From: Shinisaurus crocodilurus
Taxonomy: Eukaryota; Chordata; Lepidosauria; Squamata; Shinisauridae
DNA: 64,000 nt
Reading direction: 5' to 3'
NCBI GenBank assembly: GCA_021292165.1
Contig: CM037878.1
Location: forward strand, 286,015,744 to 286,079,743
Within the stretch, counting starts at the first letter, position 1; each line of letters opens with the position of its first letter. The translations under genes and the position numbers were made by a program. Of the stretch, positions 52,065 to 63,003 are shown one piece after another. The notes under the pieces are model-generated. The model had not been told where the DNA came from and ran no database searches. It saw only the letters and a list, made by a program, of their open reading frames with translations.

Positions 52065-53650
52065 TCATTCCGGGTATCTAGAGGCGAGCCTTATTGCATG
52101 TATACCCTGGTTTTGGACCACAACAGGCAGCTCTGACATCCACCTCATCTCACTAAACTAGAAGGGTGCCACTCATCACGAGCCTTTTCGCTCTTCCCTC
52201 ATGCTCCACCCCTCCAACCCAATTTCTTTCAGTGACTACTTCTGCATCTTTCAGCGCGATCTGGAATTAGCTCAAGCCAATTCATTCCGATCCTCAATTT
52301 GGAACCCTGTTGTACTCCCAATAACATAATCAAGAGCACAACGGAGGGCGGGGGTGGTTGGGTGTGTTTCTACCCTTAAAGGTGACCTAAAGATATTATT
52401 TAATAAAATAAAATGTATAAATGAAATGGGCTCTGGACACCACCTCCCATGAGCCTCTGTAGCCTTGTTTGGCAGAGGCGGTGGCAGCAACAGCCAAGGT
52501 CCTGGTGGAGGCCGTCCTCCCTAGTGCACCCATTGGCTGCACTGGAGGGTCATGGCACGCTACGCACACTTAATATGCAGTGTGTAGAAATATGTCTTTG
52601 CTCCTGGTTCAATTCAGGTGTGTGTGTGTGTGTGTGATTTCTATTGTAAAGGCAGCGTGTGACAAGGGGAGACTTACCTCTTCACTCCCCTGCTGAATGA
52701 AGAGCAGAAATGCCGCCCCCTCCACAAGCGGCAAGAAGCTTAAAAAAAAAAAAATCCCACTGATGCCAATGGGAACTTGTTTCAGAAGCTCCTAGTTGCA
52801 TGGGGGAGGGGAATTTCTGTGATGCACACAGCGGGGGAGGCGGGGCGAATGAAACCTCCCCACATGGCGCACTGCCTTTACAATAGGAATCCCTCCCCCC
52901 CACACACACACACATTTCTGTGTCACCATGCAAACATTCTATTACAACAGTAAAATCAGGATTTCCATAGTCATCTGAATAACTGACTTGCTTTTTAAGC
53001 CATTCACTGCCATGCACAGTAATAAAATAAACTTAAAAGTTGTGCATAAGCAAATAACGACAACAACAACAACGATGATGATGATGTTACAACATGAATG
53101 TGTTAAGCATTTAAACACCAAATGTGTCAGCTCATAGACCTTGAGACAAGGGGGGGGGGGAGAGCGTGCACATGACACTTAACAGAGTTTACAAAAAAAA
53201 AAAAAACACAAAAAACCACCAACCATGCACACACCCAGAGCTAATTTTGGAATTGAAACTGACAGGATACGTGTCCCTGCTGGAAATGAATACTATTATG
53301 CAAGAGGGAATAAAAAGGGTCACATGATATGTTGCAGGAACCCATGGTCTATGCTTAAGGGAAATAAGCAGCTACACAAAGTGCCATCCAGGCCTTTTGG
53401 GAGAAGTTCAAAGGAAAGTTTTTGCTGTGTTCAAATGTATGCAAAAGTATGTGGATTATCAGGGTCATTTCAGTTTAAGTAGGCCCTATACAGGAGCCCT
53501 AACTTCTTAAGGACTTTTAACTCAGTTTTTTTCCATCTCATTCCTTCCAAAAATGGATGGTGCTATTCGAACCAGCAGGGCACAGGATCACTGCCCCAAG
53601 CAAGTTTCTTTGAACTGCGAAGGTGTTCTGGAACGGGAGTGGGGTGTTTT
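52065..53650. other. Probable intron 1, no gene recognised
   Basis: It includes (GT)n at 52617-52636, a CGA/CAA/GAT triplet run near 53057-53086, and short poly-A and poly-G runs. No exon was recognised. Confidence 0.4.
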
Positions 53651-53655
53651 AAGAC

Positions 53656-53800
53656 AGGGACGGGCAACTTGTGGCGCTCCAGATGTGTTGGCCTACAACT
53701 CCCCCCCCCTCACCATTGGGTGGTAAGGGCTAGTAATGGCTGTTGGGAGTAATAGGCCAAAGCATCTGGAGGGCCACAAGTTGCCCACACCCATTCTAAG
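53656..53800. mobile_element. hAT-like MITE
   Basis: CAGGGACGGGCAACTTGTGG at the left and CCACAAGTTGCCCACACCC at the right are inverted. Flanking TTTTAAGA and TTCTAAGC agree at 6 of 8 positions. Confidence 0.72.
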
Positions 53801-54140
53801 CTTTCAGGTATTTTGCCCCTTTTTAAGTTGAGAAAGTCCTGGGGGGGGGGGAGTAATCAGAATCAGAAAAAATGCTCCCTCCTTTCCTAATTACTCTCTC
53901 ACTCCACATCCCCCAAAGTCCAGGATTCCATAGGCTTTGAAGAGACCATCACCCTTCCAAGTTAGCAGAGCTCGGGATTCATTAGCAATTGCGCTGCACC
54001 GCTACTGGCCCTGTGCTGGAAGAAGAGGAGGCAGCTTACTCAGGCACAAACCTAAGCTGCAGGGCAGCTCTGTAGCGCAACTGATGCAATCCAGGAGAGA
54101 GTGCAACATCAGTTATTGAGGCAAAATATGGTAATTATTG

Positions 54141-54160
54141 GGTGTGTGTGTGTGTGTTAA
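54141..54160. repeat. (GT)n microsatellite
   Basis: A short GT run. Confidence 0.9.
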
Positions 54161-54293
54161 AGGTAAAACCAGGAGAGTAATCTAAAAATGCAAGTCTAGC
54201 TTGAGAAAACTTTGGAAGGATTACATTCATTTCTAGATCAGACGAAAAAGTCAGTCTACTTGAGGATTCGGTCTGTAAGAATGGCTAGCCAGA

Positions 54294-54480
54294 AGTATTA
54301 CCTACATTCCAAAATACATTTATAAATAGCTGTTGTACGCTTAGCTTTCTGTAAAGTACCAATTAATTCCTCCAATGATATAGGAGGTGCTGAAGAGCTT
54401 TGGCTATTGGGCGGTATAGAAATGAAATGAATAAATAAATAGCAGATGGCCCATATAAAGGACAGGATCCAATAGGGTGC
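54294..54480 (-). repeat. L1 LINE fragment with a short L2-like tail insertion
   Basis: The CTGTAAAGTACCAATTAATT segment matches the L1 piece at 43520-43560. Within it, at about 54393-54441, GCTTTGGCTATTGGGCGGTA followed by an AATAAATA run is the 3' tail of an L2-type LINE. Confidence 0.55.
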
Positions 54481-55157
54481 TTATGCTCCCACCGATTCTC
54501 TCATGGGCGGCCCAATTCTGTTGCACAAGTGCCCCTCCACCACTTGTGCAATGTTGACTTAGTGCTTCCTGGGCAACCCGAAATGCCTGAAAATGCTTAT
54601 TTCTGGAAGGAAGTGGGTCGGCAAAGCTCGCCCAAGGGAGCTCATAGGGTCATAAATCGCTTTTTGTGTGTCTTATGACGGATAAAGGCGGTTGGTGACC
54701 TGAGGTGGGGGAAAACGGCGCTGCTTCCAGAGACCAGTTTTACCGATCATCAGAAGTTTGCATGTTCGCTTCCGAAATAAAGGAGTACATCTGGAGTGGC
54801 TATTTTGGAATCTTTCGGCAGCAGAGTGGGATTTATAATTAACTGTAAGTAGACTATGTTTATCTGGGAGGCGAAAAAGATAAGAGAGGAAACCTGAAAG
54901 GAGGTCTATAAATCTTATATGTTTGGAAGCGTCTTGGAAATATCTATACGCAAGGCAAGATGTTTGCAGTTACAGCTCACTAACACTTCTGATCATCTGT
55001 TTGTAAAACACAACCTAACCACCATTGTGAGATATAAGTGCATGTAACAAATCCTCGTATTTCTTGCAATTCCAGTTCTTCTTTAATAGTCACTGTCTCT
55101 TTTCTGGATTCGCATTGAAATATCTTTTAGTAGCAACAGTGTGTTTTGTTAATGGAA

Positions 55158-55519
55158 TTACAGCGTGAATTTTCTATGTCCCAGGAATCGTCTTGAATTC
55201 TGGAAGCAACATTTCAGAAGTTTTTCTTCCAGTTCATAATCTTTACTTGTGGTGTATTGAAATGCAACCTGTGTGATGTTCTCCTTTGCCCAATCAAAGA
55301 GCTGACGAGGGGTCATGATTTGTTTTTCATACGGATGCTGCAAACTTGCTCGAGCAGCTAATCTTTTCACAGTGCCACCCAAACCAACACAAGGCCCTTT
55401 TTCATGCGATGTGGCAAAGAAGTGCCATTCTGCATCGATACTGAAATCTGACTTATGCTTACTTAAGTTGTTGAAGTTTTTACAGTTTTTATACTGTGCT
55501 GCTGCACCATCAGGGAAAT
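55158..55519 (-). pseudogene. DNA-transposase-like fragment
   Basis: An open minus-strand frame of about 120 residues with DGAAAQYKNCKNFNNL, AEWHFFATSHEKG and GLGGTVKRLAARASLQ, then RQLFDWAKEN. The order resembles uncharacterised transposase-like proteins I recall from invertebrate and fish genomes, where an Asp (DGAAAQ) and a later GG.VKR segment are conserved. The superfamily is not assigned. The frame is closed just upstream by TAA, so it is a remnant. A/T-rich flanking DNA from about 54750 to 56480 may belong to the same element, but ends were not found. Confidence 0.55.
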
Positions 55520-55529
55520 ATTAGATCTT

Positions 55530-56490
55530 AGTTACGCTACCTGTAGAAATGCTGTGCAGGAATTCAACAATTTGAAAAGTCATGAACACATTGCAGCAGA
55601 AGTGGGGTCAGGCACTTGTCACGGCTTCAGGCCTGCCTTTTTCTTTCTTATCAGAATCTGTGAATAAAGCTTGATTTAATGTAGACATCCAAAGAGATAT
55701 ATCTCTGTGAAGGTTTGAGGCCTACCCATGCTTGGTTTGGTTTCAGTCTGAAGGTCCCAGAAGGGAGGGGGTGGGCTTAAGTTTCATTTCCCTCCAAAAA
55801 ATTCTGTTTTAAGTGTGTATAAGGGGGTGAAGTTATTGTAGGGAGGTACTGTGCATGTATAAGAACATTCACATCTTCTGAACTATTCGGAACCCCGTTC
55901 TGGAAATTGGTACATATAATCAAGGTAAATATGGGTTATCTGAGGGAAAAAAATCAGCAAAAAAACCACATTTGGTTTTTTTGGAATTCAAGGTCAAATT
56001 AAAGAAACTATGACCTTGAATATTTTCTTTCACATGCATGCTTCATGTTACATATCAAATAAAAGGGTAGTTCGAGAGCTTTCATATGACACCATGATTT
56101 ACTTTCTAGGTCAATTTCGAAGGAAGTTATGATATTTTTGTGTAGTCACAAATGCTGAAAAATCGTGTTTTGGGCATTTTTTGAGCACACTGTACTTTTG
56201 AACCGTGAGGTATAATGACCTATAATTTGGTGTATGTTCATTTCTCAAGCTGGTCTACCAGTATGCCAGTTTTTTTTTTAAATCACAGATGGTGAGGTAA
56301 ATTTTTTCGTTGATTTTACATGGAATGACCCATAAGTGCAAAAGGTATGCATTTTTTTTTGCAGCAAAAAAAAAAAAAAGGCTAACCACATGTACTGATG
56401 GGGTTTGAACTGCTTGTGGTTACCCAGGGAAGAAATCTTGGGTTTATGGTTTATAGGTCAATAAATATATTGGCTTACTGTCCCACTGTA
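55530..56490. other. A/T-rich sequence, possibly part of the same DNA element
   Basis: No exon was recognised. The composition differs from neighbouring intron sequence, with few repeats and A/T-rich, but no inverted partner or known family was identified. Confidence 0.3.
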
Positions 56491-56499
56491 GCTTTTTAA

Positions 56500-57360
56500 T
56501 TTTATTTTAAAGCAGTACATTTAGGTAAAGGGAGTATTAAGAAAGGAATTGAAAATAAACTGCCAATATAATAACATCTTTACTGTGTGCCTGCATTTGG
56601 AATGTTGTGTGTAGTTCTGACTGCATATACAACTGGAAAATATGCAGAAAAGGGCAACCAAAGTGATCCAGGGGTTAGAGCACCTTCCTCATGGGGAAAA
56701 AAAAGCTTTCAGTTTGGAGAAAAAGATGATAAATGAGAGAACATTTCAGAAAGTTTATAAAATTTTGCATGTTGTGCAGAAAGTGTATAGACAGACTCTA
56801 TTAGGGTCATCCAATGAAATTTATTTATTTATTATATTTATACCCCACCTTTTTTCCTGCAAGGAATCCAAGGCGGCTTACATAATCCTCCTCCTCTCAA
56901 TGTTATCCTCACAACAACCCTGTGAGGTAGGTTAGGCTGAGAGTCAGTGACTGGCCCAGTCACCCAGTGAGTTTCATGGCCGAGAGGGGACTAGAACCCG
57001 GATCTCCCGAGTCCCAGTCCAACACTCTCACCACTACGCCACACTGGCTCTTGGATGTTTAAACAAAATATTTGAACAAAAGAGGGTATCTTCACCCAGT
57101 GCATAATTAACTTATGGCATTTGCTGGCATAAGGTGTGATGGCCACTAGGTTAGATTGATGAATCTTCCAGGGATCCCCTTTTAAAGCAATCATTTTAAA
57201 GCAATCATGATAGCTACATGAACTTCTGAATAACGGAGTGGGGTGTGGATGTTGCCTTCATGCCCTGTCTTTCCGGAAGCAGCGGGATGGTTCCACCGTT
57301 GGAAATAGAACTGCACTAAATGGACTCTAGGTCTGATTCACCAGGATGCTTTCTGTCTAA
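56500..57360 (+). pseudogene. CR1/L3 LINE ORF2 end split by a SINE
   Basis: The plus strand encodes MQKRATKVIQGLEHLPHGEK and FSLEKKMINERTFQKVYKIL (56642-56800), matching the 4318-4620 copy. After the inverted SINE at 56818-57053 the decayed 3' tail continues to about 57360 (GGACTCTAGGTCTGATTCA). Confidence 0.75.
56818..57053 (-). repeat. MIR-like SINE nested in a CR1/L3 copy
   Basis: A full-length inverted copy with a TTTATTTATTATATTTATAC tail at the left and GCCACACTGGCTCT at the right. Confidence 0.9.
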
Positions 57361-57802
57361 TCTCTTTGGTTCCCCTTGGTGCTAGATGGTAGTTCTTCCC
57401 CACATTTTATCTTTTATGTTTGCTTTTTAATGCATCTTGCATATTCAGCAGTGTACCATGTGAAGAAGGGTTAGTCAGGAAATGTCATGGGGCCTGTGTC
57501 TGACTGATATAGTGGAAGAACCTTGAATGGTGAAAAAATCCATCACGCATGCTGGAATTTGTCCAAGGTACAATACTAGTCTCATCCACAGCCGAGAGGC
57601 TGTCCTTGTGGTTCATTCAGCATGCAGCACTTCCTTTCTACAAGACTAAAAAAAACCCAAGGTCCTCACTGATGGGAGCGGTATTAACCACATTTTTTAG
57701 CAGTTTAGTATCTCAGAAAGTGCATAATGTTGACTGTGTGCCATCAATACTATTCAAAATAATTTGTAAAAGCAGAGCAATGGGTGATTCTAGCTATTAG
57801 AA

Positions 57803-57857
57803 CAGTGTTCTCTAACCTTGGGTCCCCAGATGTTTTTGGTCTACAACTCCCAGCATG
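57803..57857. mobile_element. Left-arm remnant of a family A MITE
   Basis: CAGTGTTCTCTAACCTTGGG through CTACAACTCCCAGCATG; the right arm is missing. Confidence 0.8.
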
Positions 57858-57954
57858 GGTGCTTAATATTAGCTTTGTCTGCAAATTCTCATCAAACAAT
57901 AACACTTATTTTCTGGAAAAACAAACAAAACTTCACTAGTTGATTCCTCCAGAT

Positions 57955-58080
57955 CAGTGTTCTCCAACCTTGAGTCCCCAGATGTTTTTGGCCTACAACT
58001 CCCAGCATGCCGCAGCCAGCTGGGGCATGCTGGGAGTTGTAGGCCAAAAACATCTGGGGACCCAAGGTTGGAGAACACTG
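57955..58080. mobile_element. Family A palindromic hAT MITE without matching flanks
   Basis: Both arms are nearly complete (CAGTGTTCTCCAACC and mirror), but the flanks CTCCAGAT and TATCTTCA do not match. With the half copy 100 bases to the left, this suggests recombination between two copies or a local rearrangement. Confidence 0.88.
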
Positions 58081-58421
58081 TATCTTCAACACAATGAAAA
58101 CCTAGTCTGCAATCCAGTGTCAAGACTCCAGCATGGGGAAAGTGTTACTGATTATTGGAGGCAACAGCCCATGTGTGGGTATCAATACTAAAAAATCCTA
58201 CAAGGTTTTAGGTGTCCTTCGTTTATTCTCTCCCCCCCCCTTCCAGCCTTGTTAAATTCAATTTTATTAAAATCTATTATTTTTATGCTCATTCTATTAT
58301 TATCAGTAATAATAATTCTCCTCACTTCTATTCCATTCCCCAGCATAATCACACAAGAGCCTTGTTGGATCAGATCAAAAGCCCATCTAGCCCAGCATCC
58401 AGCTTTCCATAGTGGTTGACC

Positions 58422-59844
58422 TTATTCTTTTATATGGCATTTATCGATTTGGCTAAGGCCTTTGATACTGTAGACCGTACAGCTCTCTGGACTATCCTTA
58501 TGAAAATTGGATGCCCCAATAAATTTGTGAATATCTTGCTACTTCTCCATGACAACATGACGGCAACGGTTTTGGACAACAACGGCTCTCATGGTGCTCC
58601 ATTTAAAGTGGGATCAGGTGTTAAACAGGGATGTGTTATCGCCCCAACATTATTCGCCATTTTCATCGCCATGGTTTTACATCTTGTCAAGGGGAAACTT
58701 CCCACCGGTGTGGGAATTATATATCGAACAGATGGAAAGCTTTTTAATCTCAGCAGGCTGAAAGCAAAAAGTAAGGTAATTACAACCTCCGTTGTGGAAC
58801 TTCAGTATGCTGATGATAATGTGGTCTCCGCACATTCAGAGGATGATCTCCAAACTATCCTAAATGCTTTTGCAGAAGCATACGAAAAACTTGGTCTCTC
58901 ACTTAACATCAAAAAAACCAAAGTGCTTCATCAGCAAGTGCAAGCCAATCCTTTGGTGATGCCATCTATCCAGCTTGGCGGGACAATACTGGAAAATGTC
59001 GATCATTTTCTCTATCTTGGCAGCTATGTTTCTGTTACAGCTAACATCGACAGTGAAATCCAGCATCGTCTGAGCTCCGCAAGTGCCGCATTTTCTCGAA
59101 TGAAACATAGAGTGTTCGAGGATCGGGATATTTGTAAGAAGACCAAAACACTGGTTTATGAAGCCATTGTATTACCAACTTTATTGTATGCCTGCGAAAC
59201 ATGGACTATCTATAAACGTCACTTCCACCTCCTTGAAAGGTTTCATCAATGTTGCCTCCGGAAAATCCTGCGAATTACTTGGGAAGATAGGCGAACAAAT
59301 GTCAGTGTACTGGAAGAAGCAAAGACTACTAGCATTGAAAAAATGATCCTTCAACGCCAACTTCAGTGGGCCGGTCATGTTGTTCGAATGCCTGACTGCC
59401 GTCTCCCAAAGCAGTTACTTTACTCCCAACTCAAGGATGGAAAGCGGAATATCGGTGGTCAATATAAGAGGTTTAAAGATGTTCATAAGGCTAATCTAAA
59501 AAAATGCAATATAAACATCGAAAACTGGGAAGCTCTGGCCCATGAACGATCTAACTGGAGGTTGGCCTTTCACAAAGGTTCCATGGACTTTGAAGAAGCC
59601 CGAGTGCAAGGTGAAAGGGAGAAACGTGCTAAGCGAAAAGCACGTCAAATGAATCCTTTACAGGACCATCTTCTATCTGGTAACCTGTGTCCTCACTGTG
59701 GGAAGCTGTGTGGATCTAGAATTGGCCTCCACAGTCACTTACGGACCCATCGCTAGAGTCTACACAATCTTCTTTAGAATTTCCTCCTTTTATCCCGGAA
59801 GACAATCTTACTCGGTCACGAGTGATCGCCTGATGATGATGATG
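58422..59844 (+). mobile_element. Young 5'-truncated non-LTR retrotransposon
   Basis: The element is bounded by a perfect 11-bp duplication AGTGGTTGACC (58411-58421, 59845-59855). It ends with a short 3' UTR and a TGATGATGATGATG tail. It starts inside the reverse transcriptase domain, so the endonuclease is missing. Related pieces are at 1, 15952, 20076 and 33946. The clade was not assigned: short 3' UTR, microsatellite tail and a C-terminal Cys2His2-like finger suggest an RTE- or R4-like group, but this needs a tree. Confidence 0.93.
58434..59756 (+). CDS. LINE reverse transcriptase C-terminal part, open frame
   Basis: 440 codons plus stop are open from the first in-element ATG (58434). Domains in order: a reverse-transcriptase motif with FIDLAKAFDTVDR (residues 3-15), GVKQGCVIAPTLF, and the catalytic LQYADDNVV (about residue 120). 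Then comes the YACETWTIYKRH region, a basic stretch with RQLQWAGHVVRMPDCRLPKQ, and a terminal finger CPHCGKLCGSRIGLHSHLRTH ending at the stop. The copy cannot retrotranspose because the N-terminal endonuclease and first RT motifs are lost. The uninterrupted frame shows a recent insertion. Confidence 0.9.
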   Translation: MAFIDLAKAFDTVDRTALWTILMKIGCPNKFVNILLLLHDNMTATVLDNNGSHGAPFKVGSGVKQGCVIAPTLFAIFIAMVLHLVKGKLPTGVGIIYRTDGKLFNLSRLKAKSKVITTSVVELQYADDNVVSAHSEDDLQTILNAFAEAYEKLGLSLNIKKTKVLHQQVQANPLVMPSIQLGGTILENVDHFLYLGSYVSVTANIDSEIQHRLSSASAAFSRMKHRVFEDRDICKKTKTLVYEAIVLPTLLYACETWTIYKRHFHLLERFHQCCLRKILRITWEDRRTNVSVLEEAKTTSIEKMILQRQLQWAGHVVRMPDCRLPKQLLYSQLKDGKRNIGGQYKRFKDVHKANLKKCNINIENWEALAHERSNWRLAFHKGSMDFEEARVQGEREKRAKRKARQMNPLQDHLLSGNLCPHCGKLCGSRIGLHSHLRTHR

Positions 59845-60208
59845 AGTGGTTGACCAGGGCATGAGGGCAATCCTGCTATTTGCCTTCCAGCAACTGGTGT
59901 TCAGTGGCTTACCATCTCTGACCTCTTTGTCTGCCTGTTTTTGTTTGTTTATAGGCTGCCCTATAACAAGATGTTCTCAGGGCAGTTTACAGAATAAAAA
60001 CAAGCTAAAATCAACAACAGTAAAATGAATAACACAATACAGTGTAATGCATCATAAGAATTAAGATCAGAATCGAGGCATGGAGAATAAAACATAAGAA
60101 CTAAAACAGTTTTTAAAGGCTACAGCAAGGTTTAAAGGGCTGCCTGGCTGCCTGCTGCTGAAAGGTTATTAGAATAAGTGCTGGGCAGGCTGCCTGGGAA
60201 TCCATATA

Positions 60209-60470
60209 CAGTAATACCTTGGATTGCAAGTAACTTGGTCTGAGAGCGTTTTGCAAGACAAGCAATTTTTTAAAATAAATTTTGACTTGATAAACAAGCG
60301 ACGTCTTGCAATACAAGTAGTGTAGGGATGTAACCGCTCGCCTCAAGCGGGCGTAGCAGGCCGAAATCGGCCCCGCTCACGCCTGCCAGAGACTCGCTTT
60401 GATATAAAAGTGTTTTGGATTACAAGCACGGTTCCAGAACGAACTATACTTGCAATCCAAGGTATTACTG
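60209..60470. mobile_element. Tigger-like mariner MITE
   Basis: CAGTAATACCTTGGATTGCA and the mirror TGCAATCCAAGGTATTACTG are flanked by TA on both sides. It is close to the 42489 copy through most of its length and 15 bases longer. Confidence 0.92.
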
Positions 60471-60479
60471 TAGACATCA

Positions 60480-61489
60480 AGACTTGACAGACCTCTCCTC
60501 CTCCACCTGTTTGTCTAATCCCCCTTTTAAAGCCACCTAAGCCCTAAAGCTCTAAACTCAACAAAAAGTTCTCAGGGAACTCACACAAGAGAGCAAGAGC
60601 AGGAGAAAGTATCTGTGTGTGTCCTCTGCTAGGATAACATTCTGGCTGGGGGAAATGGAGCTACAGCCTCGCTTGGGACTCAAGTGTTCTGAGTTCCACT
60701 TCCACGCAGACACTAGAAGCTCCCTGGCTGCCCTGGCCCAGAGATGCTTCCAGATCGAGGAGTCCAAGCGCTCCCAATCAGAAGGCATTGTGCACATAAT
60801 TCTGTCTTTCCCTCCTTAATGGATTTTTTTTTTTCCTGGTAAGAAAAAGGATGGAAGAAGTGGTGGGTAAACAAGGAAAGGGTTACAAATGGATGACAAT
60901 GTCATCTGGGCTCTCTGTAAAATTCCATGAATGAGGCAGAGCGTTTGCACAATAAGAGCCTCATCTGGAAGCACCCACAGTGAGTGGATGCATCCTGGAA
61001 GGAAAGGGGGCGGAGAGGAGGCATTAAAGGGTGGGTTGGCTTTGTGTTGCGGAAGTCCCTTTAAACCACATCAAAGGCTTGATGTTTTCTGATTGACCGC
61101 CTGCAGTTTTTAAGCAGAGTTTCCAAGAAGTAAGTCCCACTGAATGGGGCGAGATTGAGCTCAGAGGAAACATACTGAGGTTCTGGCTATAAGGCTTCGG
61201 GCCGGATCCCAGCTCAGTAATGCCTGCCCACTTTTGCCTTTGTTGTGGGGCTGGAGCAATGAGAGTTTAAAATGAAGTGCTGTTTGAAGTGCGATGTGGA
61301 ACTCTGCATGGAACTCATTTCACCAGAGCAATGCCTTTGCATCTCTAAAGGGCTCTAGTCTGGAAGGACCCCGGGTGTGCCAGCATAATGATCTCTATCT
61401 TACTGCTTGAGCTGCTGTTGGTATGTGGAGAATTCCCTGTTGGTTTCTCTGTTGAAACCATTTTTTACATACTTGTTGTGTGGAGTGAC
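60480..61489. other. Probable intron 1, no gene recognised
   Basis: No exon or repeat was recognised. Opposing ORFs at 60558-60819 overlap and look random. Confidence 0.4.
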
Positions 61490-61965
61490 TGAAGTATTTG
61501 CATGAGATGGTATGCCAGCTTGGATCAACAAAGGTGATAAAGGGTCTGGAAACAAGGTCCTATGAGGAGAGACTGAAAGAACTGGGCATGTTTAGCCTTC
61601 AGAAGAGGAGACTGAGGGGAGATATGATCTCACTCTTCCAGTACTTGAAGGGTTGTCACACAGAGGAGGGCCAAGTCAGGATCTCTTCTCAATCATCCCA
61701 GTTTGCAGGACCACGGAATAATGGGCTCAAGTTACAGGAACCCAGATTCCACCTGGGCATCAGGAAAGACTTCCTGACTGTTCGAGCAATTCAACAATAG
61801 AACCAATTATCTAGGGAGGTGGTGAGCTCTCCCACTCTGGAGGCATTCAAGGTGAAGCTGGGCAGCCATCTGTCAGGGATGCTTTGACCTGGATTCCTGC
61901 ATTGAGCAGGGGGGTTGGATTCGATGGCCTTGTAGGCCCCTTCCAACTCTACTATGATTCTATGT
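61490..61965 (+). pseudogene. CR1 LINE ORF2 end and 3' UTR
   Basis: The plus strand encodes YEERLKELGMFSLQKRRLRG, DMISLFQYLKG and FHLGIRKDFLTVRAIQQ. The CR1 3' end follows: GCATTCAAGGTGAAGCTGGG, GGCCTTGTAGGCCCCTTCCA and the terminal ATGATTCTATG. This is close to the bird-type CR1 end and is the same end used by the 5S SINE. Confidence 0.9.
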
Positions 61966-62169
61966 AAGCTCCTTGAATTCAGTTCTTAATTTAAAATTAT
62001 ATATCTGAAGAAAAGGCTTGTCTTGCCAACAAAACAAGATCCACCCAAGTTGTCATGCCTATGCTGCGTGTTTTCATTTGCTAGGGCCAACAAAGGAAAG
62101 TGTGTCTCCGCTTTAGTATGTGTGAGACTTTAGGTTGAACAGTGGCACTGGTTTAAAGTGCCCTTCAGA

Positions 62170-62340
62170 AGTTTTGGATTTATTTATTTATTATTGATTG
62201 ATTTAAATTTATATCCCCACCTTTCTGTCCAAAAATGGCACTCATGGCGGCTTGTAAAAACAATTTAAAATACAGTAAAACAATAAAACACATAAAAATA
62301 CAATAAAAATGTAACAATTACAGAATAAAAACAGTGTACA
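62170..62340 (-). repeat. LINE (L2-like) 3' tail
   Basis: TTTATTTATTATTGATTGAT, then TATATCCCCACCTTTCTGTC and GGCGGCTTGTAAAAAC, is an inverted tail typical of L2-related elements. Confidence 0.5.
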
Positions 62341-62559
62341 TTTTGCAATCATATTGCTCTCAGTCACTTTAGAGAGATCCTTTTGGAGCTTGCGTTTTCA
62401 CCATCCTGAATCATTTGGTATTATCCAAACTTGGCTACCTCACTGCAGATGATATATTCTTAAGTTAAACACCACCAGACTCAATACAATCCACTGCTTC
62501 CTTCCATTGTGAAAACTGCCTGCTTATACCTACCCTCTGCTTCCTGTTCTTTAATCCAC

Positions 62560-62689
62560 TTTGTATATAAGAGAACCTGTCTTCTCATCTCATGACTGCC
62601 AAGTTTGCATTTTATGTTATTAATGTATTGTTTGTACACTCCCAGAGAACTTGGGTTGTTGGGTGGTTTAAAAGTATAATAAATAAATG
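62560..62689 (+). repeat. LINE (L2-like) 3' tail
   Basis: TTGGGTTGTTGGGTGGTTTA followed by AAGTATAATAAATAAATG resembles the tails at 18715 and 54400. Confidence 0.5.
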
Positions 62690-62969
62690 TTTGCTCAGGA
62701 GGCTTTGATGAGGGACTCTGTCAAGTTTGGAAGTCAATGTCTACTGGATAACTCAATCTATACTATACGCTTTCTGACACCCTCAAATAATTGTAAAAAG
62801 TTGGCAAAGCGGAACTTTCCTTTGCACGCTGAGCTTTCTTCAATAATGCTTGTTCTTCTGTGTTTAATACTTAGAACTTTAATAATGCTTTCTAGTACTT
62901 TACCCAGGAAAGTTATTAACAGGTTTGTAATTTCCCGGATTCCCGCTGTGGAGAAAGCCCAACACAGGT

Positions 62970-63003
<34 letters not shown>

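Larger units (their letters stand above)
58345..59925 (-). repeat. CR1/L3 tail split by a young LINE
   Basis: GAGCCTTGTTGGATCAGATC ... CCAGCTTTCCATAGTGG (58350-58421) and CATGAGGGCAATCCTGCTAT ... CAGCAACTGGTGTTCAGTGG (59856-59925) are adjacent in other copies. The LINE 58422-59844 lies between them. Confidence 0.82.

Noticed and set aside
57431..57475. A minus-strand reading FFTWYTAEY-like, considered as the missing ACER3 first exon (human SVTWYIAEF)
   Set aside because: No donor GT in the required phase follows, there is no upstream Met-containing frame, and the DNA belongs to intron-like sequence. The similarity is short and probably chance.
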